From Kitasatospora papulosa (GTDB taxonomy: Bacteria > Actinomycetota > Actinomycetes > Streptomycetales > Streptomycetaceae), in assembly GCF_000717245.1 (NCBI RefSeq), contig NZ_JNYQ01000001.1, positions 558,001-622,000 on the forward strand: 64,000 bases of DNA, written 5' to 3'. A model generated the notes under the pieces. The model was not told where the DNA came from, did no database searches, and saw only the letters and a program-made list of their open reading frames with translations. Shown here piece by piece: positions 53,811 to 63,467 of this stretch (positions are counted from its first letter, which is position 1; each line of letters begins with the position of its first letter). The translations under genes and the position numbers were made by a program.

Positions 53811-54149
53811 ATGACCGAGCCCGCATGGCTGACCGTACTGACCACCACGGACAGCGAGGAGAAGGCCCGCGTCCTGGCCCGGGACGCGGTGGAGGCGCGG
53901 CTCGCCGCCTGCGCCCAGATCTCGGCCCCCGTCACCTCCGTCTACCGCTGGCAGGACGCGGTCGAGACGGCCGAGGAGTGGCAGGTGCTGTTCAAGACGA
54001 CGTCCGCGCGCTACGACGGGCTGGAGGCCCACCTCGTCGCGGCGCACGACTACGCGACGCCGGAGATCATCGCGACGCCCGTCGTACGCGGCAGCGAGCG
54101 CTACCTCGCCTGGGTGACCGCCGAAACGGCGCCCACGGCGACGCTGTGA
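53811..54149 (+). CDS. cutA: Divalent cation tolerance protein CutA
   Basis: The protein has 112 residues. LTVLTTTDSEEKARVLARDAVEARLAACAQI and SVYRWQDAVETAEEWQVLFKTT are the CutA signatures; the trimeric fold binds metals. The ATG at 53811 follows GGGAGAG. The stop overlaps the following GTG by 4 bp, so the two genes are coupled. Confidence 0.93.
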   Translation: MTEPAWLTVLTTTDSEEKARVLARDAVEARLAACAQISAPVTSVYRWQDAVETAEEWQVLFKTTSARYDGLEAHLVAAHDYATPEIIATPVVRGSERYLAWVTAETAPTATL

Positions 54150-54604
54150 CGGACGCCCCGCTGCCCTTCTTCGTGTACGGCACGCTGCTGCCGGGCGAGC
54201 CCAACCACGACCGGTTCCTCCGCGGCCGCACCCGCGAGGAACGTCCCGCGGTCCTGCCGGGGGCCCTCCTCTACGAGGGCCCCGGCTACCCGTACGCGAT
54301 CGAGGGCCACGGCACCGTCCGCGGCGCCCTGGTCACCGCGGCGCCCGGGGCGTACGAGGAACTGCTCGGGCTGCTCGACGGCCTCGAGCAGTACCTGGGA
54401 CCGGAGCACCCGCGCAACCTGTACGAGAGGGTGGCCCGCCGGGCCGTACCCGTGCTGCCGCCCGACGCCCCCGGTGAACCCGTCCGGGCCTGGGTCTACC
54501 TCGCCGCGGCTGCCGTCACCCGTTCGCTGCGCACCGGCGGCACACCCGTGCCGGGCGGCGACTGGCTCAGCCGGCGGCCTCCACGCGCACCGCGCACACC
54601 TTGA
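54146..54604 (+). CDS. Gamma-glutamylcyclotransferase-like protein
   Basis: The protein has 152 residues. FFVYGTLLPGEPNHD is the family YGTL glycine loop, and GALVTAAPGAYEELLGLLDGLE holds the catalytic glutamate region of GGCT folds. It may act on gamma-glutamyl peptides or amines. The 3' end overlaps nasA by 38 bp on the opposite strand. Confidence 0.86.
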   Translation: MTDAPLPFFVYGTLLPGEPNHDRFLRGRTREERPAVLPGALLYEGPGYPYAIEGHGTVRGALVTAAPGAYEELLGLLDGLEQYLGPEHPRNLYERVARRAVPVLPPDAPGEPVRAWVYLAAAAVTRSLRTGGTPVPGGDWLSRRPPRAPRTP

Positions 54605-56642
54605 ACTCCGGCATCCGGGAGACCGGGTCGAGCGCCGGGTTGGTCAGGGAGTTGGCCCGGCCCGCGCCCGGCCAGTGGAACGGCATGAACACGGTGTCCT
54701 GACGGATCCCCACGGTGATCCGCGCCGGTGCCACCGCCCGCCCCCGCCGGGAGGTGACGGCGACATCCTCGCCCTCGGCCACCCCGATCCGCTCCGCGAG
54801 CCGGGGATGCAGCTCCACGAACGGCCCCGGCGCGGCGGCGTTCAGCTCGGCCACCCGGCGGGTCTGCGCCCCCGACTGGTACTGGGACACGACCCGGCCG
54901 GTCGTCAGTACCACCGGGTACTCCGCGTCCGTCTCCTCGGCGGCGGCCCGGTGCGTCACCGGGACGAACCGCGCCCGCCCGTCGTCCGTCGCGAACCGCT
55001 CCAGGAACAGCCGCGGAGTCCCCGCGTGGTCCTCGTCCGGGCAGGGCCAGAACACCCCGTCCTCGGCCGCGATCCGGGCGTAGGTGATCCCCGCGTAGTC
55101 GGCGGGGCCGCCCGCCGACGCCCGGCGCAGCTCGTCGAAGACCTCCTCCGGATCGGCCGGGAAGCCCTTCCCGTGCCCCAGCAGCCCGGCCAGCGCGTGC
55201 AGCACCTCCAGGTCGCTGCGCACCCCGGGCGGGGGAGTGACCGCCCGCTGCCGCAGCAGCACCCGGCCCTCCAGGCTGGTCGTCGTCCCGCTCTCCTCCG
55301 CCCACTGCGTCACCGGCAGCACCACGTCGGCCAGCTCCGCCGTCTCCGACAGCACGACGTCCGCGACCGCCAGGAAGTCCAGCGACCTCAGCCGCTCCTC
55401 GACGTGCCCCGCGTGGGGCGCCGACACGACCGGGTTGGACCCCATGACCAGCAGCGACCGCACATCCCGCCCCAGTGCGTCCAGCAGCTCGTACGCGCTT
55501 CGGCCCGGCCCCGGCAGGGAGTCGGGGTCGACCCCCCACACCCCGGCCACATGGCGGCGGGCCGCAGGATCCGTGAGCTTGCGGTACCCGGGCAGCTGGT
55601 CCGCCTTCTGGCCGTGCTCCCGCCCGCCCTGGCCGTTGCCCTGCCCGGTCAGGCAGCCGTAGCCGGACAGCGGGCGGCCCGCCCGGCCGGTGGCCAGACA
55701 GAAGTTGATCCACGCGCCGACCGTGTCCGTGCCCTTGGCCTGCTGCTCGGGGCCCCGCGCGGTGAGCACCATCCCGTCCTCCGCCCCGCAGAACATCTCC
55801 ACGGCCTCGCGCAGCCGCGGCACGGACACCCCGGTGAGGCGCTCCACCAGTTCCGGCCAGTGCGCCATCGCACCCGCCCGGGCCTCGTCCCAGCCGTTCG
55901 TCCGGGTGCGGACGAACTCCTCGTCCACCCGGCCCTCCGCCACCACCAGGTGCAGCATCCCGAGCGCGAGCGCCAGATCGGTGCCGGGACGCGGCGCCAG
56001 ATGCAGGTCAGCCTGCTCGGCGGTCCTGGTCCGGCGCGGATCGACGACGATCAGCCGGCCGCCGTTCTCCCGCAGCTCGGTCAGATAGCGCAGCGCGGGC
56101 GGCATCGTCTCCGCGAGGTTCGAACCGACCAGGATCACGCATCCGGTGCGGGGGATGTCCTCCAGCGGGAACGGCAGCCCCCGGTCGAGGCCGAACGCGC
56201 GCTGGTGCGCGGCGGCCGCCGACGACATGCAGAAGCGGCCGTTGTAGTCGATCTGCGAGGTCCCGAGCACCACCCGGGCGAACTTCCCGAGCGCGTACGC
56301 CTTCTCGTTGGTGAGCCCGCCCCCGCCGAAGACCCCCACGGCGTCCGCGCCGTGCTCAGCCCGTGTCCCGCGCAGCCCGTCCGCGACCCTGCCCAGCGCC
56401 TCGTCCCAGCTCGCCGGGGCCAGCTCACCGCCCGCGTCCCGGACGAGGGGCCCCGTGAGCCGCACCCCGGAGGCGAGCACGGCGGGCGCGGTGCGCCCCT
56501 TGCCGCACAGGGCACCCCGGTTGACGGGGAACCCGGTACGCTCCACGACCTCGACCACCCCGCCGTCGGTGACCGGTCGCAGCTTCATCCCGCACTGGAG
56601 CGCGCAGTACGGGCAGTGGGTGGACGTCTCGGTGCGGGCCAT
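54567..56642 (-). CDS. nasA: Assimilatory nitrate reductase catalytic subunit NasA
   Basis: The protein has 691 residues of the molybdopterin oxidoreductase family. The N-terminal 4Fe-4S ligands are CPYCALQCGM and GALCGKG. The Mo-bisMGD domain shows NGRFCMSSAAAAHQRAFG and ILVGSNLAETMPP, and the C-terminal domain shows VVSQYQSGAQTRR. NasA reduces nitrate to nitrite in the cytosol; no signal peptide is present. The family also includes formate dehydrogenase, but position near nir and chelatase genes supports NasA. A partial GlnR-like box lies just upstream. Confidence 0.88.
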   Translation of the reverse strand: MARTETSTHCPYCALQCGMKLRPVTDGGVVEVVERTGFPVNRGALCGKGRTAPAVLASGVRLTGPLVRDAGGELAPASWDEALGRVADGLRGTRAEHGADAVGVFGGGGLTNEKAYALGKFARVVLGTSQIDYNGRFCMSSAAAAHQRAFGLDRGLPFPLEDIPRTGCVILVGSNLAETMPPALRYLTELRENGGRLIVVDPRRTRTAEQADLHLAPRPGTDLALALGMLHLVVAEGRVDEEFVRTRTNGWDEARAGAMAHWPELVERLTGVSVPRLREAVEMFCGAEDGMVLTARGPEQQAKGTDTVGAWINFCLATGRAGRPLSGYGCLTGQGNGQGGREHGQKADQLPGYRKLTDPAARRHVAGVWGVDPDSLPGPGRSAYELLDALGRDVRSLLVMGSNPVVSAPHAGHVEERLRSLDFLAVADVVLSETAELADVVLPVTQWAEESGTTTSLEGRVLLRQRAVTPPPGVRSDLEVLHALAGLLGHGKGFPADPEEVFDELRRASAGGPADYAGITYARIAAEDGVFWPCPDEDHAGTPRLFLERFATDDGRARFVPVTHRAAAEETDAEYPVVLTTGRVVSQYQSGAQTRRVAELNAAAPGPFVELHPRLAERIGVAEGEDVAVTSRRGRAVAPARITVGIRQDTVFMPFHWPGAGRANSLTNPALDPVSRMPEFKVCAVRVEAAG

Positions 56643-56664
56643 GCGCCCAGCGTGCGAGGCCGGT

Positions 56665-56702
56665 ATTACAGCTGCCGGTGCGCCCGGTTACGCCCCCGGT
56701 AC
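56665..56702. promoter_or_regulatory. Possible GlnR box upstream of nasA
   Basis: ATTAC-n6-CGGTG-n6-GTTAC-n6-GGTAC keeps the required spacing and matches the GTnAC half-sites, but the GAAAC half-sites are poor. It sits 23 bp upstream of the nasA start. Tentative. Confidence 0.45.
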
Positions 56703-56709
56703 GCGCACC

Positions 56710-57471
56710 TCAGCCCGCCCCGCCCGCCGCGGTGAGGTCCTCCGCGAGCGCCTCCGCCACCCCGGGCTCGCGCGGGCCCAGGAAGTGCGGATCCGGCTCG
56801 AACACCACGTCCAGGAGCGCCTTGCCGGCGGCGAACACCTCCCGCGTCCCGCCGTAGTACCAGGTCACGTCGTGCACGTCGTCGACCCCGACCCCGTACG
56901 CGTCGATCCCCGCCGAGCGGCAGAGCGCGATCGCCCGCCGGATGTGGAAGCCCTGGCTCACCAGCACGGCACGGTCGACCCCGAACACCTTCCTCGCCCG
57001 GACGCAGGAGTCCCAGGTGTCGAAGCCCGCGTGGTCGCTGACGATCCGCCCGTCCGGCACCCCCTGTGCCGTGAGGTACGTGCGCATGGCATTCGGTTCG
57101 TCGTACTCCACGCGGCTGTTGTCCCCGGTGACCAGCACGACCCTGACCTTCCCGGTCCGGTACAGCTCGGCGGCGGCGTCCAGCCGGCGCGCGAGATACG
57201 GCGACGGCCGTCCCTCCCACAGCCCGGCCCCGAACACCACGGCGACCTCCTGCGCCGGGGCCCCGGCCGTCGTCCTCACCCGGGCGTCGGCCGTGGTGTG
57301 CAGCCACGTCGCGGGCGCCAGCGCCACCGCGCAGGCCACCATCAGCGCCTGCACCAGCCGCCGCTGCCCCCGCCTGGTCCGCGGCGGCCGCAGCCGAAGC
57401 CGGGCGACCGTGAGCCGTCCCGGAACCGCGGCCCCCGCACGGCCCCGCTCCCACGGTGTCCTCAGCCGCAT
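56710..57471 (-). CDS. YdcF/SanA-like (ElyC) envelope protein
   Basis: The protein has 253 residues. After an Arg-rich N-terminus and one membrane segment (LVQALMVACAVALAPATWL) comes a DUF218 domain. Its motifs are VAVVFGAGLWEGRPSPYLARRLDAA, VVLVTGDNSRVEYDE and VLVSQGFHIRRA. The family is linked to envelope integrity and vancomycin tolerance. It lies 67 bp upstream of nasA on the same strand; whether they share a transcript is unclear because a GlnR-like box separates them. Confidence 0.85.
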   Translation of the reverse strand: MRLRTPWERGRAGAAVPGRLTVARLRLRPPRTRRGQRRLVQALMVACAVALAPATWLHTTADARVRTTAGAPAQEVAVVFGAGLWEGRPSPYLARRLDAAAELYRTGKVRVVLVTGDNSRVEYDEPNAMRTYLTAQGVPDGRIVSDHAGFDTWDSCVRARKVFGVDRAVLVSQGFHIRRAIALCRSAGIDAYGVGVDDVHDVTWYYGGTREVFAAGKALLDVVFEPDPHFLGPREPGVAEALAEDLTAAGGAG

Positions 57472-57609
57472 GCCCTGCCCCCGCCCTCGTACCGGATTCC
57501 TCGTGGAAGGGGACGAACGACGAGGGCGAATGGTTCACGCCGCCGGCGGGGAGGAGCATGGCGACCGACACCGCGAGCGCTCTCCCCGTGAGACGGAGGT
57601 AAACACCCG

Positions 57610-57625
57610 TGACCGAGGCGAAACG
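57610..57625. promoter_or_regulatory. GlnR-type half-box pair upstream of the chelatase
   Basis: GTGAC-n6-GAAAC is an exact gTnAc-n6-GaAAc unit, 33 bp upstream of the sirohydrochlorin chelatase start. A weaker GAGAC/TAAAC pair just upstream (57590-57606) has 5-nt spacing. Confidence 0.6.
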
Positions 57626-57657
57626 GCCCCGCAACGTCCGCCCCGCACCATCGGTCC

Positions 57658-58563
57658 ATGACGGAGCCGGCACCGGAACACCCCCGTGACGCCCTGCCCC
57701 TCGACAGCACGGCGCAACTCCTGACCCGTATCACCGCCCAGCTCGGAACCCAGCTCAGCCTCGTCTCCCCGAACGGAACCCGCAGGCCCATGCACCGCAT
57801 CCGCAGATCCGCCCCCACCCTGGTCGCCGTCGCGCACGGCAGCCGGGACCCGCAGGCCCTGTGCACCGTCCTGGAGCTCCTGGACCGGGTGCGGGAGCTG
57901 CGGCCCGGCCTCGACGTCCGGCTCGGCCACATCGAACTGAACGAGCCCCTGCTGCCGGACACACTCGACCGCGTCGGACGGGGCGACGCCGTGCTCGTAC
58001 CGCTGCTGCTCGGCCGCGGCCACCACGTCCGGCACGACCTGCCCCTCGCCGCGGCGGCCGCGTGCCACCTCCGCGCCCGTGTCGCGGCCCCGCTCGGACC
58101 GCACCCGCTGCTCGTCGAGGCCCTGTACGGGCGTCTCGTCGAGGCCGGCTGGCGGGACGAGGACGGCACGAGCCGCAGCGCCGCCGTCGTCCTCGCCGCC
58201 GCGGGGTCACGCGACCCGGACTCGGACGTCGACGCGCGCCGCAGCGCCGCCATGCTCAGCGACCGCCTCGGCGGCGTCCCCGTCGTCCCCGCCTACGCCT
58301 CCGCCGCCACGCCCGACGTGCCGACCGCCCTGCGCGCACTCGCCGCCCGCGGCCGCCACCGGGTTGCCCTCGCCTCGTACTTCACGGCCCCCGGCCGCTT
58401 CGCGACGGTCTCGGCAGCGGCCGCGCCGGGCGTCGCCGCCGCGCCGCTCGGCGCGCACCCGGCGATGGCACGCCTCCTGCTGCACCGCTACGACCAGGCC
58501 CTGACCGGCGCCGCGCCCGCCCACGGAGCCCTGACGCGTCCGCCCCTACGGGCCGGCGCCTGA
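57658..58563 (+). CDS. Sirohydrochlorin chelatase (CbiX/SirB-like)
   Basis: The protein has 301 residues with two CbiX-like halves, the first at APTLVAVAHGSRDPQALCTVLELLDRVR and the second at SAAVVLAAAGSRDPDSDVDARR. HGSRDP and GRGHHVRHDLPLA provide the metal-binding histidines in the first half; the second half lacks them. It inserts iron (or cobalt) into sirohydrochlorin, supplying siroheme to NirB. The GlnR half-box upstream supports a nitrogen link. Start ATG 57658. Confidence 0.87.
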   Translation: MTEPAPEHPRDALPLDSTAQLLTRITAQLGTQLSLVSPNGTRRPMHRIRRSAPTLVAVAHGSRDPQALCTVLELLDRVRELRPGLDVRLGHIELNEPLLPDTLDRVGRGDAVLVPLLLGRGHHVRHDLPLAAAAACHLRARVAAPLGPHPLLVEALYGRLVEAGWRDEDGTSRSAAVVLAAAGSRDPDSDVDARRSAAMLSDRLGGVPVVPAYASAATPDVPTALRALAARGRHRVALASYFTAPGRFATVSAAAAPGVAAAPLGAHPAMARLLLHRYDQALTGAAPAHGALTRPPLRAGA

Positions 58564-58599
58564 CCCGCCCCGTCAGTCCGTCGGTCTAATGTCGGGACC

Positions 58600-59910
58600 A
58601 TGGACGGTACGCACGACCCCAGGGACACGCCCTACGGCGCAGCCGACACCGAGCGCTGGGACACCGAGTCCGACAAACAGCCCGGCCGCACCGCCTTCCA
58701 GCGCGACCGCGCACGGGTGCTGCACTCCGCCGCCCTGCGCAGGCTCGCGGGCAAGACCCAGGTCGTCACGCCCGGCACCCTGAGCGGGGCCTGGGACGCC
58801 AGCCCGCGCACCCGGCTCACCCACTCCCTGGAGTGCGCCCAGGTCGGCCGGGAGCTCGGCGCCGCCCTCGGCTGCGACCCCGACCTCGTCGAGGCGGCCT
58901 GCCTCTCCCACGACATGGGCCACCCGCCCTTCGGCCACAACGGCGAACAGGCCCTCGACGACTTCGCCTCGGACTGCGGCGGCTTCGAGGGCAACGCCCA
59001 GTCGCTGCGCCTGCTGACCCGCCTCGAACCCAAGCGCTTCGTCCGCGACCCCCGCAGCGGGGAGCACGTCAGCGTCGGGCTCAATCTCACCCGCGCCGCC
59101 CTCGACGCCGCCACCAAGTACCCCTGGCCCCGGGGCGCGCACCCCACCGACCCCGGCTCACCGAAGTTCGGTGTGTACGAGGACGACCTGCCCGTCTTCG
59201 CCTGGGTCCGTGAGGGCGCGCCACGGGACCGCAGGTGCTTCGAGGCCCAGGTCATGGACTGGTCCGACGACGTCGCCTACTCGGTGCACGACTTCGAGGA
59301 CGGGCTGCACGCCGGCCACATCGACCCGGGCTGTCTCTTCGCCGGGCCGGAGCGCGCGGAGATCTGGGCCGTCGCCGTCGGCCGGTACGTCCCGGCGGAC
59401 ACCGACCCGCAGGAGCTCGCCGACGCCCTCGACCGGCTCACCGCCCAGGAGTGGTGGCCGCGCGGCTACGACGGAACCGCGGTCGCCCAGGCCCGGCTGA
59501 AGGACGCGACGAGCCAGCTCATCGGCCGGTTCTGCCTCGCGGCCGAGACCGCGACCCGGACCGCGTACGGCCCCGGACGGCTCGCCAGACACGGTGCCGA
59601 GCTCATCGTCCCGCGCGAGGTGCGCAACGAGTGCGCCGTGCTCAAGGCCGTCGCGGACCGTTACGTCATGCAGCGCGCCGAGCAGGAGGTCATCCGCGCG
59701 GGACAGCGCGTCGTCATCGCCGAACTCGCCGCCGCCCTCACCGCACGCGCGCCCGAAGGACTGGAGCCGCAGTTCCGCGCCCTGTACACGGCGGCCCCCG
59801 ACGACCGGGCCCGCAAGCGGGTCCTCGTCGACCAGATCGCCGCACTCACCGACGCCTCCGCCCGGTCCCTTCACGGAACACTCACGGGCGCCCGGCACAC
59901 TGGACCATGA
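58600..59910 (+). CDS. dgt: Deoxyguanosinetriphosphate triphosphohydrolase-like protein
   Basis: The protein has 436 residues. HD-domain motifs are RLTHSLECAQVGRELG, ACLSHDMGHPPFGHNGE, and DWSDDVAYSVHDFEDG, giving the metal-binding H, HD and D residues. dGTPases cleave dNTPs to nucleosides and triphosphate, affecting dNTP pools. In streptomycetes this gene precedes a ferredoxin-reductase-like gene and dnaG, as here. Confidence 0.9.
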   Translation: MDGTHDPRDTPYGAADTERWDTESDKQPGRTAFQRDRARVLHSAALRRLAGKTQVVTPGTLSGAWDASPRTRLTHSLECAQVGRELGAALGCDPDLVEAACLSHDMGHPPFGHNGEQALDDFASDCGGFEGNAQSLRLLTRLEPKRFVRDPRSGEHVSVGLNLTRAALDAATKYPWPRGAHPTDPGSPKFGVYEDDLPVFAWVREGAPRDRRCFEAQVMDWSDDVAYSVHDFEDGLHAGHIDPGCLFAGPERAEIWAVAVGRYVPADTDPQELADALDRLTAQEWWPRGYDGTAVAQARLKDATSQLIGRFCLAAETATRTAYGPGRLARHGAELIVPREVRNECAVLKAVADRYVMQRAEQEVIRAGQRVVIAELAAALTARAPEGLEPQFRALYTAAPDDRARKRVLVDQIAALTDASARSLHGTLTGARHTGP

Positions 59911-60028
59911 CCGGGCCACATGCCACAGGCCGTGACCTGATCGGGGCACACCCTCTTTCGCCATCACGCTGCGTGCGGGACGCTCGCAGGTGGAGGCGCC
60001 GCGCAGCCAAGTACCGAGGAGGCATCAA

Positions 60029-61288
60029 GTGGTCGACGCACATCGGACGTTCGTCATCATCGGCGGAGGACTCGCCGGAGCGAAGGCGGCCGAGACACTG
60101 CGGGCGGAGGGTTTCAGCGGCCGGGTGATCCTCATCGGCGACGAGCGCGACCATCCGTACGAGCGGCCTCCCCTGTCCAAGGGCTACCTGCTGGGCAAGG
60201 ACGAACGCGAGTCGGTCTTCGTCCACGAGACCGCCTGGTACGCGGGCGCCGACATCGAGCTGCACCTCGGCCAGGTGGTCACCTCCATCGACCGGGCCGG
60301 CCGGTCCGTGCAGCTCGGCGACAACACGGTCGTCCACTACGACAAGCTGCTCCTCGCCACGGGCGCCGAGCCCCGCCGCCTCGACATCCCGGGCACCGAA
60401 CTGGCCGGCGTCCACCACCTGCGCCGTCTCGCCCACTCCGAGCGGCTGAGGGGCGTCCTCTCCGCCCTCGGCCGCGACAACGGACACCTTGTGATCGCCG
60501 GCGCCGGCTGGATCGGCCTGGAGATCGCCGCCGCCGCACGCGAATACGGCGCCGAGGTCACGGTCGTCGCCCCGTCGGCGACCCCGCTGCACCACGTCGT
60601 CGGACCGGAGGTCGGCCAGATCTTCACCGACCTGCACGCCGAACACGGCGTCCGCTTCCACTTCGGTGCCCGCCTCACCGAGATCACCGGGCAGGACGGC
60701 CTGGTCCTCGCCGTCCGGACCGACGACGGCGAGGAGCACCCCGCCCACGACGTGCTCGCCGCGATCGGCGCGGCCCCGCGCACCTCGCTCGCCGAGGCCG
60801 CCGGGCTCGACATGGCGGACCGGTCCCAGGGCGGCGGTGTCGTCGTCGACGCCTCGCTGCGCACCTCCGACCCCGACATCTACGCCGCCGGGGACATCGC
60901 GTCCGTCCACCACCCGCTCTTCGGCGGCCGGCTGCGCGTGGAGCACTGGGCGAACGCCCTGAACAGCGGACCCGCCGCGGCGAAGGCCATGCTCGGCCAG
61001 GACGTGACGTACGACCGCGTGCCGTACTTCTTCTCCGACCAGTACGACCTCGGCCTGGAGTACTCCGGCTGGGCGCCGCCCGGCTCGTACGACCAGGTCG
61101 TCATCCGGGGCGACGCCGGCAAGCGCGAGTTCATCGCGTTCTGGCTGAAGGACCACCGGGTCCTGGCCGGGATGAACGTCAATGTGTGGGACGTCACCGA
61201 GGACATCCAGAAGCTGATCAAGGCCGCCCGGCCGGTCGACGCGGACGCCCTGGGAGACCCGTCGGTGCCCCTGGACTCCCTGTTCTGA
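60029..61288 (+). CDS. FAD-dependent pyridine nucleotide-disulphide oxidoreductase (ferredoxin reductase-like)
   Basis: The protein has 419 residues. FVIIGGGLAGAKAAETLR and LVIAGAGWIGLEIAAAARE are the FAD and NAD(P)H Rossmann motifs. YAAGDIASV, with a C-terminal reductase domain starting near RVEHWANALNSG, matches rubredoxin/putidaredoxin reductase-type enzymes. It probably passes electrons from NAD(P)H to a ferredoxin; no ferredoxin gene is adjacent. GTG 60029 has GAGGAGG 6 nt upstream. Confidence 0.88.
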   Translation: MVDAHRTFVIIGGGLAGAKAAETLRAEGFSGRVILIGDERDHPYERPPLSKGYLLGKDERESVFVHETAWYAGADIELHLGQVVTSIDRAGRSVQLGDNTVVHYDKLLLATGAEPRRLDIPGTELAGVHHLRRLAHSERLRGVLSALGRDNGHLVIAGAGWIGLEIAAAAREYGAEVTVVAPSATPLHHVVGPEVGQIFTDLHAEHGVRFHFGARLTEITGQDGLVLAVRTDDGEEHPAHDVLAAIGAAPRTSLAEAAGLDMADRSQGGGVVVDASLRTSDPDIYAAGDIASVHHPLFGGRLRVEHWANALNSGPAAAKAMLGQDVTYDRVPYFFSDQYDLGLEYSGWAPPGSYDQVVIRGDAGKREFIAFWLKDHRVLAGMNVNVWDVTEDIQKLIKAARPVDADALGDPSVPLDSLF

Positions 61289-61383
61289 CAGCTGCCCGGC
61301 CATCCGGGACCCGTCCGCCGCCCGGGGAGCTTCCCCGCGACCGGCCGGTCCCGGACGCCCGGCCCCACCCGTAGACTTCACAC

Positions 61384-63291
61384 GTGGCAGGCAGGATCAA
61401 TGACGACGACGTGAAGGCGGTCCGGGACGCGGTCCCGATCGACGCCGTCGTGTCCGAGTACCTCCAACTGCGCAACGCGGGCGGCGGCAACCTCAAGGGA
61501 CTCTGCCCCTTCCACGACGAGAAGTCCCCCTCCTTCCAGGTGAGCCCGGGCAAGGGCCTGTTCCACTGCTTCGGCTGCCAGGAGGGCGGCGACACGATCG
61601 CCTTCGTGATGAAGATCGATCACCTCACCTTCTCCGAGACGGTCGAACGCCTCGCCGCCAAGGCGGGCATCACCCTGCGGTACGAGGAGGGCGGCTACAA
61701 CCCCTCCCACCAGCGCGGTGAGCGGATCCGGCTGGTCGAGGCGCACAAGATCGCCGCCGACTTCTACCGCGAGCAGCTGAACGGCCCGGAGGCCGAGATC
61801 GGCCGGAGGTTCCTCGCGGAGCGCGGCTTCGACCAGGACGCCGCCGCCCACTTCGGCGTCGGCTACAGCCCGGCGGGCTGGGACCACCTCACCCGCTACC
61901 TGCGCGGCAAGGGCTTCAGCGACAAGGAGCTCATCAGCTCCGGCATCTCCCAGGACGGCCGCCGCGGCCCCATCGACCGCTTCCGCGGCCGGCTGATGTG
62001 GCCGATCAGCGACACCTCCGGCGACATCGTCGGCTTCGGCGCCCGCAGGCTCCGGGACGACGACAACGGCCCGAAGTACCTCAACACCCCCGAGACGTCG
62101 ATCTACAAGAAGTCCCAGGTGCTGTACGGCATCGACCTGGCCAAGAAGGACATCGCCAAGGCGAGCCGCGCCGTCGTCGTCGAGGGCTACACCGACGTCA
62201 TGGCCTGCCACCTCGCCGGGGTCACGACCGCCATCGCCACCTGCGGCACAGCGTTCGGCAACGACCACATCAAGATCCTCCGGCGCCTCCTGATGGACAA
62301 CGGGAGCGCCCGGGTGATCTTCACCTTCGACGGTGACGCGGCGGGCCAGAAGGCCGCCCTGCGCGCCTTCGAGGACGACCAGAAGTTCGCCGCCGAGACA
62401 TACATCGCGATCGCCCCGGACAACATGGACCCGTGCGACCTGCGGCTCGCCAAGGGCGACGACGCCGTACGCGACCTGGTCGAGCCCCGCACCCCGCTCT
62501 TCGAGTTCGCGCTCCGCCAGATCGTCGGCCGGTACGACCTGGAGACCCCCGCCGGGCGCGCCGCCGCGCTCGACGAGGCGGCCGCCGTCGTGGCGAAGAT
62601 CAAGACGAGCAGCGTGCAGCGGGAGGTGGCCGTCCAGCTCGCCGGCTTCGTCGGCATCCTCGACCAGGAGTTCGTCGTCCACCGGGTCAACCAGCTCGCC
62701 CAGTGGGCCCGCGGCCGGGGCGAGCGCGGACCCGCGCCGGGCAAGCCCTCCCGGGGCGGTGCCCCGCAGCACCAGATCCAGGCGCCCACGGCACCTCCCG
62801 GCCCCGCGCTCAACCTCCGCAGCCCCGCGCACCGCACGGAGCGCGAGCTGCTCAAGCTCGCCCTGCAGAAGCCCGCACTGGTCTCGCCCGCCTTCGACGC
62901 GTACGGCATCGACGAGTTCACCGCCCCGCCCTACGCGGCGGTGCGCCAGTGCATCGCGGAGGCGGGCGGCGCCGAGATGGGGGTCGCCGAGACCCGCGAC
63001 TACCTCGTCCAGGTGCTCGACGCGACCCCCGACGACACCGTCCGCAAGCTCGTCACCGAGCTCGCGGTCGAGGTCTTCCACGGCAAGTCCATCGACGAGA
63101 CCTACGCGGGCGAGCACCTGGTCAAGGTCCGCCTGCGCGCCGTCGACCGCAGGATCGACGACGTGCAGAGCAGCCTCGCCCGGCTCGGCAGCAACGTCGC
63201 CCCGGACCACCTGGCCGCCGCCCAGAACGAGGTCTGGGTCCTCCAGCAGTACGCGCAGTCGCTGCGCAGCCACGGCGCCGCCGCCCTCTGA
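61384..63291 (+). CDS. dnaG: DNA primase DnaG
   Basis: The protein has 635 residues. The N-terminal CHC2 zinc finger is CPFHDEKSPSFQVS, then HCFGCQEGG. The TOPRIM catalytic core contains VVVEGYTDVMACHLAG and TFDGDAAGQKAA with the acidic metal-binding residues. The C-terminal helicase-binding domain follows a Pro/Gly-rich linker at about 440-475. It synthesises RNA primers at replication forks. The GTG start at 61384 follows the reductase gene after 95 bp. Confidence 0.96.
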   Translation: MAGRINDDDVKAVRDAVPIDAVVSEYLQLRNAGGGNLKGLCPFHDEKSPSFQVSPGKGLFHCFGCQEGGDTIAFVMKIDHLTFSETVERLAAKAGITLRYEEGGYNPSHQRGERIRLVEAHKIAADFYREQLNGPEAEIGRRFLAERGFDQDAAAHFGVGYSPAGWDHLTRYLRGKGFSDKELISSGISQDGRRGPIDRFRGRLMWPISDTSGDIVGFGARRLRDDDNGPKYLNTPETSIYKKSQVLYGIDLAKKDIAKASRAVVVEGYTDVMACHLAGVTTAIATCGTAFGNDHIKILRRLLMDNGSARVIFTFDGDAAGQKAALRAFEDDQKFAAETYIAIAPDNMDPCDLRLAKGDDAVRDLVEPRTPLFEFALRQIVGRYDLETPAGRAAALDEAAAVVAKIKTSSVQREVAVQLAGFVGILDQEFVVHRVNQLAQWARGRGERGPAPGKPSRGGAPQHQIQAPTAPPGPALNLRSPAHRTERELLKLALQKPALVSPAFDAYGIDEFTAPPYAAVRQCIAEAGGAEMGVAETRDYLVQVLDATPDDTVRKLVTELAVEVFHGKSIDETYAGEHLVKVRLRAVDRRIDDVQSSLARLGSNVAPDHLAAAQNEVWVLQQYAQSLRSHGAAAL

Positions 63292-63467
63292 GGCGCATCA
63301 GCACCCCGTCACGCTCCGGACGCAAAAAGTCACCGCACGCCCCTCGTGGCGGCGATGTGTCGTACCCCACACTGGGTGGCGGTGCCTGAGTCATCGGAGC
63401 GCGGCCGGTCCGCCCAGGGCGGACCCCATCCCCGCGGTCCGGCAGCGATCACCTGGAGGTCGCCCCC

